Shown in pieces: positions 17,937 through 27,743 of a stretch of 64,000 nucleotides of DNA (the stretch's first letter is position 1; every line of letters starts with the position of its first letter). The position numbers and the translations under genes were made by a program. The DNA is taken from assembly GCA_945860295.1 (NCBI GenBank), contig CAMAQH010000016.1, forward strand, positions 34,826 through 98,825, in the 5' to 3' direction. The notes under the pieces were generated by a model. That model saw only the letters and a program-made list of their open reading frames with translations, searched no databases and was not told where the DNA came from. Origin of the DNA: Prosthecobacter debontii. GTDB lineage: Bacteria > Verrucomicrobiota > Verrucomicrobiia > Verrucomicrobiales > Verrucomicrobiaceae.

Positions 17937-19151
17937 ATGCCGCGCCCCAAGACCCAAGTCTGCGATCCCATCGAGTCCATCGTCGCGGACATCCGTGCCG
18001 GACGCATGGTGATCGTCACCGATGACGAAGATCGTGAAAACGAAGGGGATCTCATTTGTGCTGCCGAGAAGATCACACCGGAGATGGTCACCTTCATGGT
18101 ACGTGAAGGTGGCGGTATGCTCTGCGTGCCGGTTTCACTCGCCATCGCTCAAGGACTCGGGTTGGAGAGCATGGTGCCAGAAAATCGTGAAGCCTTCCGC
18201 ACTGATTTCACCGTGACGGTCGATGCCGCAAAAGGCATCACCACAGGCATCAGCTCCGCCGATCGTGCCCGCACGATCAAACTGCTATCGAGCGCCAAAA
18301 GCTCGAAGGCCGACTTTGTGCAACCCGGTCATATTAACCCGCTGGTGGCTAAGCCCGGCGGCGTGCTGCGGCGCGCAGGTCATACGGAAGCGGCCACGGA
18401 TCTCTGCCGACTCGCTGGACTGCGTGAAGCAGGCGTGCTGATCGAGATCATGAATCCAGATGGCACCATGGCGCGCGTGCCGGATTTGCGGAAGTTTGCC
18501 AAGAAGCACAAACTCAAAATCTGCTCCATCGCCGACCTCATCGCCTGGCGTCGGCGCAGTGAGAAGCTTATTGAAAAGATCGAGGTGGTGGACATGCCGA
18601 CCGACTTTGGTGTCTTCAAACTTCATCTCTACAAAAGCTCGCTCGATGGCGTGCACCACATCGCCCTCGTCATGGGAGATATCGATGCCAAGCAGCCCAC
18701 CCTCGTGCGTGTGCACAGCGAGTGTCTGACGGGCGACATCTTTGCCTCACGCCGCTGTGACTGTGGCAGCCAACTGCATGCTGCCATGAAAATGGTCGCT
18801 GAAGCCGGACGCGGCATCATCGTTTACATGCGCGGACATGAAGGGCGCGGTATCGGCCTGCATGGCAAAATCATGGCCTACAAGCTCCAGGAGCAGGGAC
18901 TCGATACGGTAGAAGCCAATATCAAACTCGGCTTTGGCATGGATCTGCGCGACTACGGAATCGGTGCTCAAATCATCTCGGATATTGGTGTGAGAAAGAT
19001 CCGCCTCATCACCAACAACCCACGGAAAGTCGTCGGCCTCGAAGGTCACAAGCTAGAGATTGTGGAGCAAGTCCCCGTCATCTCCGAGCCAAATCCGCAC
19101 AACAAAAAGTATCTCGAAACCAAGAAGAAGAAGCTTGGCCATAAACTCTAA
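17937..19151 (+). CDS. ribBA: bifunctional 3,4-dihydroxy-2-butanone-4-phosphate synthase / GTP cyclohydrolase II
   Basis: RibBA catalyses both entry reactions of riboflavin synthesis: ribulose-5-phosphate to dihydroxybutanone phosphate plus formate, and GTP to the diaminopyrimidine precursor. The RibB half (residues 1-200) shows [19 protein letters not shown], the acidic Mg2+ site, and [18 protein letters not shown]. The RibA half (about 205-404) has the zinc cysteines in [20 protein letters not shown] and the [11 protein letters not shown] catalytic loop. Length 404 is typical. It is first in a plus-strand run with ribH, nusB and ftsY. Confidence 0.97.
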   Translation: MPRPKTQVCDPIESIVADIRAGRMVIVTDDEDRENEGDLICAAEKITPEMVTFMVREGGGMLCVPVSLAIAQGLGLESMVPENREAFRTDFTVTVDAAKGITTGISSADRARTIKLLSSAKSSKADFVQPGHINPLVAKPGGVLRRAGHTEAATDLCRLAGLREAGVLIEIMNPDGTMARVPDLRKFAKKHKLKICSIADLIAWRRRSEKLIEKIEVVDMPTDFGVFKLHLYKSSLDGVHHIALVMGDIDAKQPTLVRVHSECLTGDIFASRRCDCGSQLHAAMKMVAEAGRGIIVYMRGHEGRGIGLHGKIMAYKLQEQGLDTVEANIKLGFGMDLRDYGIGAQIISDIGVRKIRLITNNPRKVVGLEGHKLEIVEQVPVISEPNPHNKKYLETKKKKLGHKL

Positions 19152-19159
19152 GCCTCAAG

Positions 19160-19195
19160 TTTCGTCATTCAGATTCGTCATTCGTCATTTCATCC
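19160..19195. repeat. degenerate TTCGTCATTC repeats between ribBA and ribH
   Basis: The 44-bp gap holds three near-tandem copies of TTCGTCATT(C). The same unit reappears between nusB and ftsY and, as its complement, in the 3' end of nusB. Confidence 0.7.
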
Positions 19196-19702
19196 ATGTC
19201 ACAACACAGCCCCAGCCGCCCCCGACCGATTCAGGACCGTGTGTCCATCGCCATCGTCGCCAGTTTGTATAATAACCAATTCGTCCAGGGACTCCTCGAT
19301 GCGGGTCGTGAAGAACTCGAAGAACTGGCCCCGAATGCCAGCATCACCGTCTATCGCGTGCCGGGTGCCTTTGAAATTCCCGTCTGCGCTGAACTGGTGC
19401 TGAAGAGTAGCGAGCCAGATGTGGTGATCGCCTTTGGCGTCATCATCCGCGGCTCTACTGAGCACGCCGATCTCGTAGGTGCCACCGTCACTGACGCGCT
19501 GCAACAGATGGCCGTGCGCCACGTCACGCCGATCATTCATGAAGTGCTACTCGTCAGTAGTGAAGAGCAGGCTGAGGAACGCTGTCTCGGCGTTACCATG
19601 AATCGCGGCACTGAGGCCGCCCAGACAGCTGTGAACATGCTTTCTCTCTTCCGCAAAATGCGCGCAAGCTTTTCTGGTAACTCACCCCTGGAGGACGCCT
19701 GA
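19196..19702 (+). CDS. ribH: 6,7-dimethyl-8-ribityllumazine synthase
   Basis: Lumazine synthase condenses the RibB and RibA/D products into the direct riboflavin precursor, and usually assembles as a pentamer or 60-mer. The 168-residue product has VSIAIVASLYNNQFVQGLLD at the start, VYRVPGAFEIPVCAELVLKS, FGVIIRGSTEHADLVGATV and the nearly invariant ERCLGVTMNRGTEAA-type region. It is placed 44 bases after ribBA and 4 bases before nusB. Riboflavin synthase (ribE) and ribD are not in the window. Confidence 0.96.
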   Translation: MSQHSPSRPRPIQDRVSIAIVASLYNNQFVQGLLDAGREELEELAPNASITVYRVPGAFEIPVCAELVLKSSEPDVVIAFGVIIRGSTEHADLVGATVTDALQQMAVRHVTPIIHEVLLVSSEEQAEERCLGVTMNRGTEAAQTAVNMLSLFRKMRASFSGNSPLEDA

Positions 19703-19706
19703 GATC

Positions 19707-20177
19707 ATGGGAAAACGCCGTGAAGGCCGAGAGGCCGCCGTTCAGTTTCTATTCGCTCATGAACTCCATGCCGAGCACACACTCGAAGAGCAGGAGGCCT
19801 TTTGGAGCATCCATAACGCCAAGACCTCTGTCCGAACGTATGCTGAAAAACTCATCCGTGGCGTGCTCGCGCATTTGACGGAGATCGACGCCGTCATCGG
19901 ACCCGTGGTGGAAAATTTCCGCATCGAACGTCTCGCCATGGTGGACCGCAATATCCTGCGCCTGGCCGTGTATGAATTTCTCCATGTTCCTGAAGTGCCC
20001 ACGCCTGTAGCCATGAATGAGGCCATTGAGATCGCCAAGAACCTCGGCGGCACCGAGTCCGGCTCCTTTGTGAACGGCGTGCTGCACAAAATCGCACAAA
20101 CCGCGCGGCCCAGGAAGAATGACGAAACCCAAATGACGAATGTCGAAGTCAAACCGGAGGAAGCCCCCACGACCTAA
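19707..20177 (+). CDS. nusB: transcription antitermination factor NusB
   Basis: NusB binds boxA RNA with NusE (S10) in rRNA antitermination. The 156-residue product opens with GKRREGREAAVQFLFAHEL and ends its fold with NEAIEIAKNLGGTESGSFVNGVLHKI. A C-terminal tail of about 20 residues after the fold (PRKNDETQMTNVEVKPEE) is encoded by two copies of the AATGACGAA repeat, so the tail probably comes from repeat insertion, not selection. The start is 4 bases after ribH, the usual ribH-nusB linkage. Confidence 0.95.
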   Translation: MGKRREGREAAVQFLFAHELHAEHTLEEQEAFWSIHNAKTSVRTYAEKLIRGVLAHLTEIDAVIGPVVENFRIERLAMVDRNILRLAVYEFLHVPEVPTPVAMNEAIEIAKNLGGTESGSFVNGVLHKIAQTARPRKNDETQMTNVEVKPEEAPTT

Positions 20178-20184
20178 ACATCTC

Positions 20185-20238
20185 TTCGGTCTTACGCATT
20201 CATTCGTCATTCTAAATTCTTCATTCGACATTTCCATT
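20185..20238. repeat. degenerate TTCGTCATTC repeats between nusB and ftsY
   Basis: The gap contains CATTCATTCGTCATTC, then ATTCTTCATTCGACATTTCC. These are related to the 19160-19195 copies and, in complement, to AATGACGAA units at 20118-20126 and 20132-20140 inside nusB. Confidence 0.65.
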
Positions 20239-20239
20239 C

Positions 20240-21088
20240 ATGGCCGGCTTTTTTAAATCTCTCCTCCAGCGTTTCACGAAGCCCGACATCGACTGGGATG
20301 AACTCGAAGCCATGCTCATCAGTGGTGATCTCGGGCCTAAGCTAGCGCTCCAGATCGTCACCGATCTCCAGGCTCAACAGCGCAAACTCCACGGGGCGGA
20401 CATCGTGCAAGTCGCGCGTGATCATGTGCGGAAAATCTTACCCGAGAGCACATCAGCGCTGATACCTTTTACTGATGGACGACCCAAAGTGCTGCTCGTC
20501 ATCGGCGTCAATGGAGTCGGCAAGACCACCTCAGTCGCCAAGCTCGCGCATGTCCTGCACCATAGCGGGCATAAGGTCGTGCTTGCTGCTGCTGACACCT
20601 TCCGTGCAGCCGCTGTCGAGCAACTCGAAGTCTGGTCGCAGCGTCTCAACATCCCCATGGTCAAAGGTCCGCCGAACGGTGATCCTGCCTCCGTTTGCTT
20701 TGAGGCCTACGATCTCGCCTGCCGCACTGGCGCTCAGTTTCTACTCTGTGATACCGCTGGACGACTGCACACCAAGCACAATCTCATGGAGGAGATGAAG
20801 AAGATTCATCGCATCCTCGGTCGCAAAGACGCCACGTCACCGCATGAGGTCATCCTCGTCGTCGATGCCACCACTGGCTCAAACGCGCTACAGCAGGCAC
20901 GCGAGTTTCAGAAGGCCATCCCGATCACCGGCCTCATCGTCACCAAGCTGGACGGCAGTGGCAAAGGCGGCATCCTCATCTCCATCCAGCAAGAACTCGG
21001 TGTGCCTACTCGCTTCATCGGCCTCGGAGAAAAAGTCGAAGACTTCCAAGCTTTCGATTCGAAAAAGTTTGTGGACGAGTTGCTATAA
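20240..21088 (+). CDS. ftsY: signal recognition particle receptor FtsY
   Basis: FtsY is the SRP-receptor GTPase that docks ribosome-nascent chain complexes at the membrane. The 282-residue product is the NG core only; the long acidic A domain of Enterobacteria is missing, as in many phyla. GTPase motifs are G1 [15 protein letters not shown], the [14 protein letters not shown] loop, G3 [16 protein letters not shown] and G4 [10 protein letters not shown]. The final [22 protein letters not shown] is typical. The N-terminal [12 protein letters not shown] is amphipathic and may touch lipid. It overlaps the next, converging gene by 6 bases. Confidence 0.96.
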   Translation: MAGFFKSLLQRFTKPDIDWDELEAMLISGDLGPKLALQIVTDLQAQQRKLHGADIVQVARDHVRKILPESTSALIPFTDGRPKVLLVIGVNGVGKTTSVAKLAHVLHHSGHKVVLAAADTFRAAAVEQLEVWSQRLNIPMVKGPPNGDPASVCFEAYDLACRTGAQFLLCDTAGRLHTKHNLMEEMKKIHRILGRKDATSPHEVILVVDATTGSNALQQAREFQKAIPITGLIVTKLDGSGKGGILISIQQELGVPTRFIGLGEKVEDFQAFDSKKFVDELL

Positions 21089-22006
21089 GTTGGAGCCAAA
21101 GGTCTGCTCCCACATGACTTTTGCAGCGGCGACTTTTTCGTGTTTTTGACTGGGACTGATCTCCCAAATAAGTGGGACATGCGCGGGCACGAGAGTGAGC
21201 AGACGTTTCAAATCGACACCGCCAGTGCTGAGCGGCGCACGGTGATCACGCGCAGGCCATTGCACGTCATGGACATGGCAGCCGATGAGACGCGGGGCGA
21301 TCTGGCTTAGATAAAGTTCATGATCGAGCAAAGCTAGATTGGCCTGCCGCTGTACATGGCCGAAGTCATGCCACGCGCCAATCCATGGGCAGTCGCGATA
21401 CTCGTCCATGAGCATGAGCATCTCACTCTGGTTGGGTATCTGCTCGTAGTGGCTGCGTGTCTCGATACCGAGCCGCACGCCGTGCTTTTCACAGTCGGGA
21501 AGCAGCGCGGTCAAAGCAGCGCGGATGCGGTCCAGCGGGATCTTGTTTTCCTTTTCACGCTGAGTCACCAATTTGAGCTTCAGATCGCAGTAGTCGCCAG
21601 AGTAGAGCGCGCCTGCGAGCGTCATCGCTTCGAGACGATCTGTGATGGATTTCATGGGCACGCAGCCGAGATGAATCACGACACGATCTGTACCAAAGCA
21701 CCCAGCCATTTCGATGGTTTTACGGGTGAGACTGATAGCACGCTCACGCTGCCACTGAATGGGTGATGTGAACTCATAAACATCAGGCGCGTCCATCATG
21801 ACCTCGACCGGAGCTGGGCAGAAATTATGCAGGCTGCTGATTTTAATCTCGCCTGCGTTAAAGGCTTCGAGCACGCCTTGAACCAAGGAAACATTGGTTC
21901 CGTGGCTTACCTCGATCCAATCAAAGCCCAGCTCGCAGGCTTCACGAACGATGGCTCGTCCATCCGTGTGATGACGACTATTCCAGCAGGTGGAGAGGGA
22001 AATCAT
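21083..22006 (-). CDS. sugar phosphate isomerase/epimerase-like TIM-barrel protein
   Basis: This is a xylose isomerase-like TIM barrel (AP endonuclease 2 superfamily), 307 residues. Barrel strands and metal ligands are suggested by [56 protein letters not shown] and [10 protein letters not shown]. The Glu and His/Asp residues in these segments fit the divalent metal site of the family. I chose the start at 22006, where the first barrel strand begins; 22042 would add 12 basic residues. It lies 7 bases downstream of the secreted unknown at 22014, so they probably form an operon. Substrate unknown. Confidence 0.78.
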   Translation of the reverse strand: MISLSTCWNSRHHTDGRAIVREACELGFDWIEVSHGTNVSLVQGVLEAFNAGEIKISSLHNFCPAPVEVMMDAPDVYEFTSPIQWQRERAISLTRKTIEMAGCFGTDRVVIHLGCVPMKSITDRLEAMTLAGALYSGDYCDLKLKLVTQREKENKIPLDRIRAALTALLPDCEKHGVRLGIETRSHYEQIPNQSEMLMLMDEYRDCPWIGAWHDFGHVQRQANLALLDHELYLSQIAPRLIGCHVHDVQWPARDHRAPLSTGGVDLKRLLTLVPAHVPLIWEISPSQKHEKVAAAKVMWEQTFGSNL

Positions 22007-22013
22007 TGAGTGA

Positions 22014-22910
22014 TCAGCGACCTTTCGAAAGCGTTTCCGCATCGATCACAAAGGGTAATTTGATGTTACCGGAGAACTTTGGGTCTTTGTTTTCATAGTG
22101 GAAAAGACGCACGCCCTTTTGCCCTGCTTTCCTCGGTTGAGCAAAGAGATCCACCTGAATTAAACGTTCCGCGTCGGCTGGCACATCAGCAGGCTTGATC
22201 GTCAATGTCAGCTCATTGATACCATTCTTAACCCCACCGATGACAAAAAATTTTAGCGACCGGTCATCAGCGAAGTAGTCGTAGCCATTGATTGTTAGCT
22301 CCGACTCAAAGCCGAGTGATTGCATTGTGCAGCCCGTCACATGAACAGGCACCGGACACACTGGAGGAACGGCAGGTGCTTTGCCTGGAGGAGTGAACTC
22401 AGGCTGATCGAGAAAGTTGGGGGTTTCACCGCTCAGCAACTGCGCGCGTAGCTCTGGCTGGGTGCGCAGGTGGATGAGCTTGTTGCTATCAAACTTCCAA
22501 CCGCTGGTCTCGCGGAGAAATTTGAGCATCAGTAGATTGTCAGGGATCTGTTCTGGCTCGCCGCCGATGTTCACTTTTCCAAAGTAGAGCAGATGAGCGG
22601 TGTCACCCACGGCCTGGGCTTCTAGCAGACGCAGACCGGTGGTGTCTGCTGGATTTAGGGGTGTCTCGAACACGGACTTCGGGAAAGCGAGTCCTTGGCT
22701 AACAATTTGGTTCCGCGTGACCACTTGGCGGTACATCGTGATGGAAGCAGCCCATGCCGATGCATCGCCAGCTTCGACGGACACGCGCCAGCGCTTGTAG
22801 GCTTTTTCGAGTGTGGCACGCAGTTCAGTCTCCTGCGCTTGGATCATAGGCGCGATGAGGCAAAGCAGACACAAGAGACAGCGAAGCAGGGCAGGGGGCA
22901 TGGGTTTCAT
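22014..22910 (-). CDS. secreted protein of unknown function
   Basis: I do not recognise this 298-residue protein. It has a clear signal peptide (ALLRCLLCLLCLIAPMIQAQ) and a mature part with a helical start (LRATLEKAYKRWRVSVEAGD) resembling the SnoaL/NTF2-like pattern of small secreted domains. A Pro-rich linker (about residues 180-195) leads into a second, beta-rich half that may be an Ig- or lectin-like domain. It is the first gene of a probable two-gene operon with the downstream TIM-barrel protein. Confidence 0.6.
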   Translation of the reverse strand: MKPMPPALLRCLLCLLCLIAPMIQAQETELRATLEKAYKRWRVSVEAGDASAWAASITMYRQVVTRNQIVSQGLAFPKSVFETPLNPADTTGLRLLEAQAVGDTAHLLYFGKVNIGGEPEQIPDNLLMLKFLRETSGWKFDSNKLIHLRTQPELRAQLLSGETPNFLDQPEFTPPGKAPAVPPVCPVPVHVTGCTMQSLGFESELTINGYDYFADDRSLKFFVIGGVKNGINELTLTIKPADVPADAERLIQVDLFAQPRKAGQKGVRLFHYENKDPKFSGNIKLPFVIDAETLSKGR

Positions 22911-22967
22911 CGTGGGCTATGATTACATCGTGAATGCGGGAGTGCTTTAGCAAAAGATACGGATTCG

Positions 22968-23816
22968 TTATTCAGGTGCTTTTTCGAGTGTCAGCCTCTC
23001 GCCGGACTGCATCACTTTAAAGGGCTGATCGAGGTGTTGGCAGGCCGTGGTAAACTCTTCTGTCGTCACGGTGTTAAAGGTAAACATGTCGTAGTGGTAT
23101 GGCACCACGAGTCGTGAATGGCAGGCTTTGGCAAGCGTGGCTGCCTCGGCCCCATTTAGATTACCGGACACGCGGCGCTCAGGCTTGTTACCATTGATCG
23201 GTAGTAACATGAGATCGTAGGCGTGCGGCTTCAGGCTGGCTAACAAATAATCATGCCAGATTGTATCGCCGCTGTGATAGATCACAAATCCACCGCGCCG
23301 GATGATGAGGCCCAAGTAATGGCAGCGGCCCAAGGCGTCACGTTTGAGATCATTGTGCGCAGCCGCAACACCTGTGATGTGCCATTCGTCAGCATACGTC
23401 TCACCAGCATCTAGCCCGACGAGTTGAACTGGCGCATCTCCCAGTCGCAGCTGTGCTTCATCCAGGATCGCATGAGGCAACAGCAGTTTGATTCCGGGAT
23501 TGGCCTGAGCCAGTGGCAGCAGCGTCTCAGCATCCAGATGATCCGTGTGGATATGGCTTGCCGTTACGAGATAAATGCCTGTGAGCTGCTCAGGTGCTAC
23601 GCAACGTGCGGTCATGCGCACATGTGGCTTATCCGTGGCCGCATACTTTTCAGTCAATGAATCCGACAGGTATGGATCAAGCAACAGGATTGAACCCTGC
23701 TGCTTTAAAAGAAACCCGCTTTGCCCCAGCCACCAGAGATGCAGCCGTTTATCGTCCGCAGTGATATTGGCTATATCGGCGAGCAGTGCGCTGTCTTTTG
23801 AAAAAGGCTCAATCAT
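22968..23816 (-). CDS. MBL-fold metal-dependent hydrolase (UlaG-like)
   Basis: This is a metallo-beta-lactamase fold protein of 282 residues. The first strand and turn read LHLWWLGQSGFLLKQ, a UlaG/RomA-like start. The metal motif is SHIHTDHLDAETL (HxHxDH), and further ligands appear in YHSGDTIWHDYL and PYHYDMFTFN. UlaG-type enzymes hydrolyse lactones or phosphodiesters; the substrate here cannot be read from sequence. No signal peptide, so it is cytosolic. There is no close operon partner: 57 bases separate it from the downstream gene, and 74 from FHA. Confidence 0.85.
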   Translation of the reverse strand: MIEPFSKDSALLADIANITADDKRLHLWWLGQSGFLLKQQGSILLLDPYLSDSLTEKYAATDKPHVRMTARCVAPEQLTGIYLVTASHIHTDHLDAETLLPLAQANPGIKLLLPHAILDEAQLRLGDAPVQLVGLDAGETYADEWHITGVAAAHNDLKRDALGRCHYLGLIIRRGGFVIYHSGDTIWHDYLLASLKPHAYDLMLLPINGNKPERRVSGNLNGAEAATLAKACHSRLVVPYHYDMFTFNTVTTEEFTTACQHLDQPFKVMQSGERLTLEKAPE

Positions 23817-23890
23817 TGGATAATGAAAAAAGCAGTTCTGCCATCACTGCACAGATCAGGCTGAATGCTCCATGTCGCAAGCAGCGCGGC

Positions 23891-24535
23891 TCATTTTTCC
23901 ACCTTAATCTTTGGCAGACTGCCACCTATTTTGCTCATCACGTCTGAGAAGAAATTACCACCTTCCGTTTCCTTGTTGTGGCGCATGTAAAGACCCGTAA
24001 AGAAAGCCGCGATAAATAGAAAAATCACGATCAGTGCCGTTGCGCAACTGCCTTCAGTCGTATCTGGATATCCTAAAACACGGCGTACGGCCTGTGGCCG
24101 CGGTCGAGCATTCTTGGGTGCAGGACTCCTGTTCGTAGATGCCCTGGGTGGCTGAGCATCTCTAATGTCATCAATGGGCGGTGGCCCATAATTGGCCTTT
24201 GGGGCCGCCTTTACAGCAGGCGTTTTTTCTGCACCCGCCGCAGGTGGCTGATCTTTATAATAGACGGCCTGGATGTCGCCAAAGGCGATTCGATCACCTT
24301 CTTTAAGTCTAGCTTCCTCAACGCCGACACCATTCACGCGGGTGCCATTGCTCGACTGCTGATCGCTCACAAAACAGCCATCATCCTGTAGCTCAATGAT
24401 AGCGTGGTGACCCGAGACAGAAGGGCAATCAAGCACGATCACACTGTCAGGGTGGCGGCCCACAGTGGTGGTGCCAGACTCCAGCGCGTGGGTCATTGAA
24501 ACACCATCATCGAGATAGAAAATAAGGGTGGCCAT
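23891..24535 (-). CDS. FHA-domain protein with C-terminal membrane anchor
   Basis: The N-terminal 95 residues form a forkhead-associated phosphothreonine-binding domain: TTVGRHPDSVIVLD, SVSGHHAIIEL and SSNGTRVNG are the conserved GR, SxxH and NG positions. A Pro/Ala-rich linker follows (about 100-165). One hydrophobic helix (ATALIVIFLFIAAFFTGLYM) near residue 175 anchors it, with a short Lys-rich tail. It would place a phosphopeptide reader at the inner membrane with FHA in the cytosol. No Ser/Thr kinase is nearby. Confidence 0.85.
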   Translation of the reverse strand: MATLIFYLDDGVSMTHALESGTTTVGRHPDSVIVLDCPSVSGHHAIIELQDDGCFVSDQQSSNGTRVNGVGVEEARLKEGDRIAFGDIQAVYYKDQPPAAGAEKTPAVKAAPKANYGPPPIDDIRDAQPPRASTNRSPAPKNARPRPQAVRRVLGYPDTTEGSCATALIVIFLFIAAFFTGLYMRHNKETEGGNFFSDVMSKIGGSLPKIKVEK

Positions 24536-24664
24536 GGTCGTGAGGGGGATAGGGGGCTGACAGAGCAGAATACTTGCTTACTACTTCCTCCATAGAAGGC
24601 TTGGCCTTTTCTTCATGCAATATCAATGTTCGCATAAATGCATTCTTTGCGTAACATCAGCACT

Positions 24665-25123
24665 ATGATTTCAGCTAATCCGTTTTTTTTGACCCGCCGC
24701 TTTTTGTTGCTGGCTATCTCATGCTTCTCCCTAATCATCCATGCAGGTCCTTCGCAGGAAGCTGAGGCAGCCGCCATGGCCCTGGCGAGTGATCAAGAAG
24801 CTGCGGGTTACATGTTCCGTGCTGAGGCTTGGGTTGGTAATCTGAATAAGGGCATCGGTAAGGCTGTGCGGGTGCAGCTTTTTAAAGGCAACGAATACTG
24901 CATCGGCGTGGCTGTGCCGCGTGACTCCGGTATTCATATCACGGGTGCCGTGCTCGACCTGGATACCAAGCCAGTCGGTGAAATCCAACCCGTCCTCCAT
25001 GGCTGGGGTTACCTACTTTTTTTCAAGCCCAAGAAGACCGGAGTCTATGTTGTTACCATACGCGAAGCAGAATCCGGCAAGCAAGCCGACATCGCCTGCG
25101 CTATCATCACTGGCTATAAGTAA
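24665..25123 (+). CDS. small secreted protein of unknown function
   Basis: The 152-residue protein has a good signal peptide (RFLLLAISCFSLIIHAG) and a compact beta-rich mature part including VRVQLFKGNEYCIGVAVPRDSG and KKTGVYVVTI. This pattern, a bound-molecule-like beta sandwich, occurs in many short exported proteins. An alternative start at 24638 adds 9 residues. It is preceded by the divergent FHA gene and followed by 219 bases with no recognisable feature. No function can be assigned. Confidence 0.6.
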   Translation: MISANPFFLTRRFLLLAISCFSLIIHAGPSQEAEAAAMALASDQEAAGYMFRAEAWVGNLNKGIGKAVRVQLFKGNEYCIGVAVPRDSGIHITGAVLDLDTKPVGEIQPVLHGWGYLLFFKPKKTGVYVVTIREAESGKQADIACAIITGYK

Positions 25124-25342
25124 GCTAAGCTCTGGAGTTGGCGGACATGGTCGGCGTTGCCATCGTCTATTTTCTTCTCTTCTGTAGCAGGAATGAATTC
25201 GTTCATGCCTAAATAGACAATATTAGTGGTTTGGTCTTAATGCTTTTTTCTTAAAGTGCATCGCTGAATAGTAGTGGATATTGCCTGTTGTATTCCGCTC
25301 TTCTCATTTGGCGCTTTCCTGATTGCACTCTATTTTAAGTCT

Positions 25343-26383
25343 ATGAAACGCAATCGTATTGGTCGAACGGGCATCGTCGTCACAGATATTTGTATGGGAA
25401 CCATGACCTTTGGTTTGCAGGCGGATGAGAAGACATCGTTTGCGATCATGGACCGCGCGATTGCTGCGGGGATCGATTTCTTTGACACGGCGGAGATGTA
25501 TCCGGTGCCGCCGAGTGCGGAGTTGTTTGGGGTTACAGAGCAGATCGTTGGGAGGTGGCTGAAAGGCCGCACTCGAGGTGAGGTGATTATCGCTAGTAAG
25601 GTCACTGGGCCGGGCCACGGCTGGTTCCGCCCGCCCATTCGTGGGGGCTTCACGGCACTGGATCGCCGGCAGATTTTCCAGGCTTGTGAGGACAGTCTTC
25701 GCCGTCTTCAAACGGATTACATTGACCTGTATCAGACGCACTGGCCAGATCATGGTATGGAACAGGCAGAGACGCTGGGTGCGCTGACGGACCTGATCGC
25801 GCAGGGGAAAATTCGCGCTTGGGGTAGCAGCAATGAAACCTGCTGGGGCGTGATGAAAAATCTCTGGGAAGCGGAGAAGCACGGTCTTGCTCGCATGGCC
25901 TCGGTGCAGAATAATTTCTCGTTGATCAATCGCCGCTGTGAGAGTGAGCTAGCGCAGGTTTGCCGAAAGGAAGGCGTGAGTTTGCTGCCTTACTCGCCGC
26001 TTGGTGGCGGTGTGCTGTGTGGTAAATATAACGAGGGTGCTTTGCCCAAAGGTGCGCGCTTCACCGACTACATTCAGAACGGTGGCCCGCGTCAGAAGCG
26101 CATGGCGGCCCGCTTTGTGAATGAACGGGGTTTAGAGACGGCGGCACGACTCCGTGTTATCGCGGATGATCTTGGCGTGAATGTAACAGCACTGGCGTTG
26201 GCTTGGAGCAAGCAGCATGATTTTGTCGCATCGACCATTGTCGGCGCTACGACGGTCGCGCAGTTTGAGGAAAGTCTGCAAGCGGCTGATTTGGTACTTA
26301 ATGCAGAAACACTGGCGCTTATTGATGCTATCGATGAGGCCATTCCAACGCCGATGACGGAGGATGGACTGAGGAGACTTTGA
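25343..26383 (+). CDS. aldo/keto reductase
   Basis: This is an NADPH-dependent oxidoreductase of the AKR superfamily (Tas/YhdN-like), 346 residues, cytosolic. The family start is [20 protein letters not shown]. The catalytic tyrosine is in [10 protein letters not shown] (Asp-Tyr pair), the catalytic Lys in [12 protein letters not shown], and the His in DLYQTHWPD. The cofactor segment [17 protein letters not shown] is conserved. I chose the ATG at 25343; the earlier ATG at 25274 would add 23 hydrophobic residues before this canonical start. The substrate is unknown. Confidence 0.9.
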   Translation: MKRNRIGRTGIVVTDICMGTMTFGLQADEKTSFAIMDRAIAAGIDFFDTAEMYPVPPSAELFGVTEQIVGRWLKGRTRGEVIIASKVTGPGHGWFRPPIRGGFTALDRRQIFQACEDSLRRLQTDYIDLYQTHWPDHGMEQAETLGALTDLIAQGKIRAWGSSNETCWGVMKNLWEAEKHGLARMASVQNNFSLINRRCESELAQVCRKEGVSLLPYSPLGGGVLCGKYNEGALPKGARFTDYIQNGGPRQKRMAARFVNERGLETAARLRVIADDLGVNVTALALAWSKQHDFVASTIVGATTVAQFEESLQAADLVLNAETLALIDAIDEAIPTPMTEDGLRRL

Positions 26384-26393
26384 TAGAGTGTCT

Positions 26394-27722
26394 TCAGTCA
26401 CGCAACGCTACGGCGGGATCGACTCGGGCGGCGAACCAGGCGGGGATCAGCGCGGCGATGAGGCAGAGGATAATGGCTAATCCACAGATGGAGGTCAGGT
26501 CGCTGGCCTGAATTTTAGAGGGGATATCACTGAGAAAATAGATGTCCTGCGGGAAGAAGTCGCGCCCAGTCTGGGCGGTGATGAAGTCGCGCAGGTCATT
26601 GCGGAAATGCAGCACGGTCATGCCGCCGATAAGTCCCGCGATGATGCCCATGACGGCGACGATTCCAGCTTGCGCCAAGAAGATGCCGATGATTTGCCCA
26701 GCGCGTGTTCCGAGTGCGGTGAGGATGCCGATTTCGCGACGCTTTTGAACCGTCACGGTGATGGTGGTATTCATCACGCAGATGGCGGCGACGAGCATGA
26801 TGAAGATGAGCAAGAAGTACATGAGCGACTGCTGATTCTCCACACTCTGGAGCATGTAGCCGTGCATGTCGGTCCAGGTGCGTGGCCGCCAATCATTCGG
26901 CAGGGTGGATGTTTCGATCCACTGGATGGCCTGTACATCTGCGGCATCAGGATCAGTGATTTCGATTTCGATCCCGCTGACATCTCCCTCCAGATTGAAT
27001 AACTCCTGCGCGACGTGCAACGGCGCGTAGCAGCGCTCGCCAGCGGTATCTGCACGGATGATGGCGGCGACGGTGAGATCTTTGGGAATCACGACGATTT
27101 CCTCGCGTGCGCTTGCCGCTTTCGCTGCGTCCTTTTCTTCTTCGACCTGTCGCAAGTCACGGATCATCTGGCGGATGGTATCACTGGCAAGGATCGAAAG
27201 AACATCGCCCACCTTCACTTTGAGTTTCTTCGCGAGTCGATCAGTGATGATGATGTTGTTGCCTTTGAGATCAAATTCACCCGAGAGTCGGTGCTTACTC
27301 AGTTTGGTGAGGAGTGCATTTTCAGTGCCCTGCTTGAGGCCGAAAAGCTCCACACCTTCGGGATTAGATTTACCAAAACGTGCCGCGACCATGCCCTCTG
27401 CCATGGGGGTAGCTGAGATGACTCCGGGCTGCGTTTGTATTTGCTTGAGGACATCACGCCAGTTCGATCTGAAAGGTGGCGGTGAACCCTGTGGCAGTTC
27501 GCCCGTGAAACGTGGCTCTTGCATGAGGACAATATGCGGCTCGAAGCCGAGCAGCATCTGTTTGAACTCGACCTGCCAGCCTTTGAAGACGGACATCACC
27601 ACGACAAGGACGCCAACACCGAGCATGACACCTAGCACGGAGATCAGCGTTATGATTGAGACGAGCGAGCGCTTTGGGCGCAGATAGCGCAGGGCAAGAA
27701 AAAAGGGGGCGCTGGAAAGCAT
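26394..27722 (-). CDS. LolC/LolE-type ABC transporter permease
   Basis: This is an FtsX-like inner-membrane permease of the lipoprotein-release type (442 residues). It has an N-terminal helix (SIITLISVLGVMLGVGVLVV) after FLALRYLRPKR, a large periplasmic MacB-type domain (about 60-300), then three C-terminal helices including FLLIFIMLVAAICVMNTTI and the cytosolic coupling segment KRREIGILTALGTRAGQI. The pattern RYLRxKRxxxxxxxIxxISxxGVxLGV is specific to LolC/E. The cognate ATPase LolD is not adjacent. It follows the alpha/beta hydrolase by 21 bases and ends the minus-strand run that starts at 31338. Confidence 0.9.
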   Translation of the reverse strand: MLSSAPFFLALRYLRPKRSLVSIITLISVLGVMLGVGVLVVVMSVFKGWQVEFKQMLLGFEPHIVLMQEPRFTGELPQGSPPPFRSNWRDVLKQIQTQPGVISATPMAEGMVAARFGKSNPEGVELFGLKQGTENALLTKLSKHRLSGEFDLKGNNIIITDRLAKKLKVKVGDVLSILASDTIRQMIRDLRQVEEEKDAAKAASAREEIVVIPKDLTVAAIIRADTAGERCYAPLHVAQELFNLEGDVSGIEIEITDPDAADVQAIQWIETSTLPNDWRPRTWTDMHGYMLQSVENQQSLMYFLLIFIMLVAAICVMNTTITVTVQKRREIGILTALGTRAGQIIGIFLAQAGIVAVMGIIAGLIGGMTVLHFRNDLRDFITAQTGRDFFPQDIYFLSDIPSKIQASDLTSICGLAIILCLIAALIPAWFAARVDPAVALRD

Positions 27723-27743
27723 GAGGTATGTAGCAGGCTTCAG

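Noticed and set aside
19749..20237. Minus-strand frame of 162 codons starting MEMSNEEFRMTNE
   Set aside because: It reads the TTCGTCATTC repeat and the antisense of nusB; a known type of spurious prediction.
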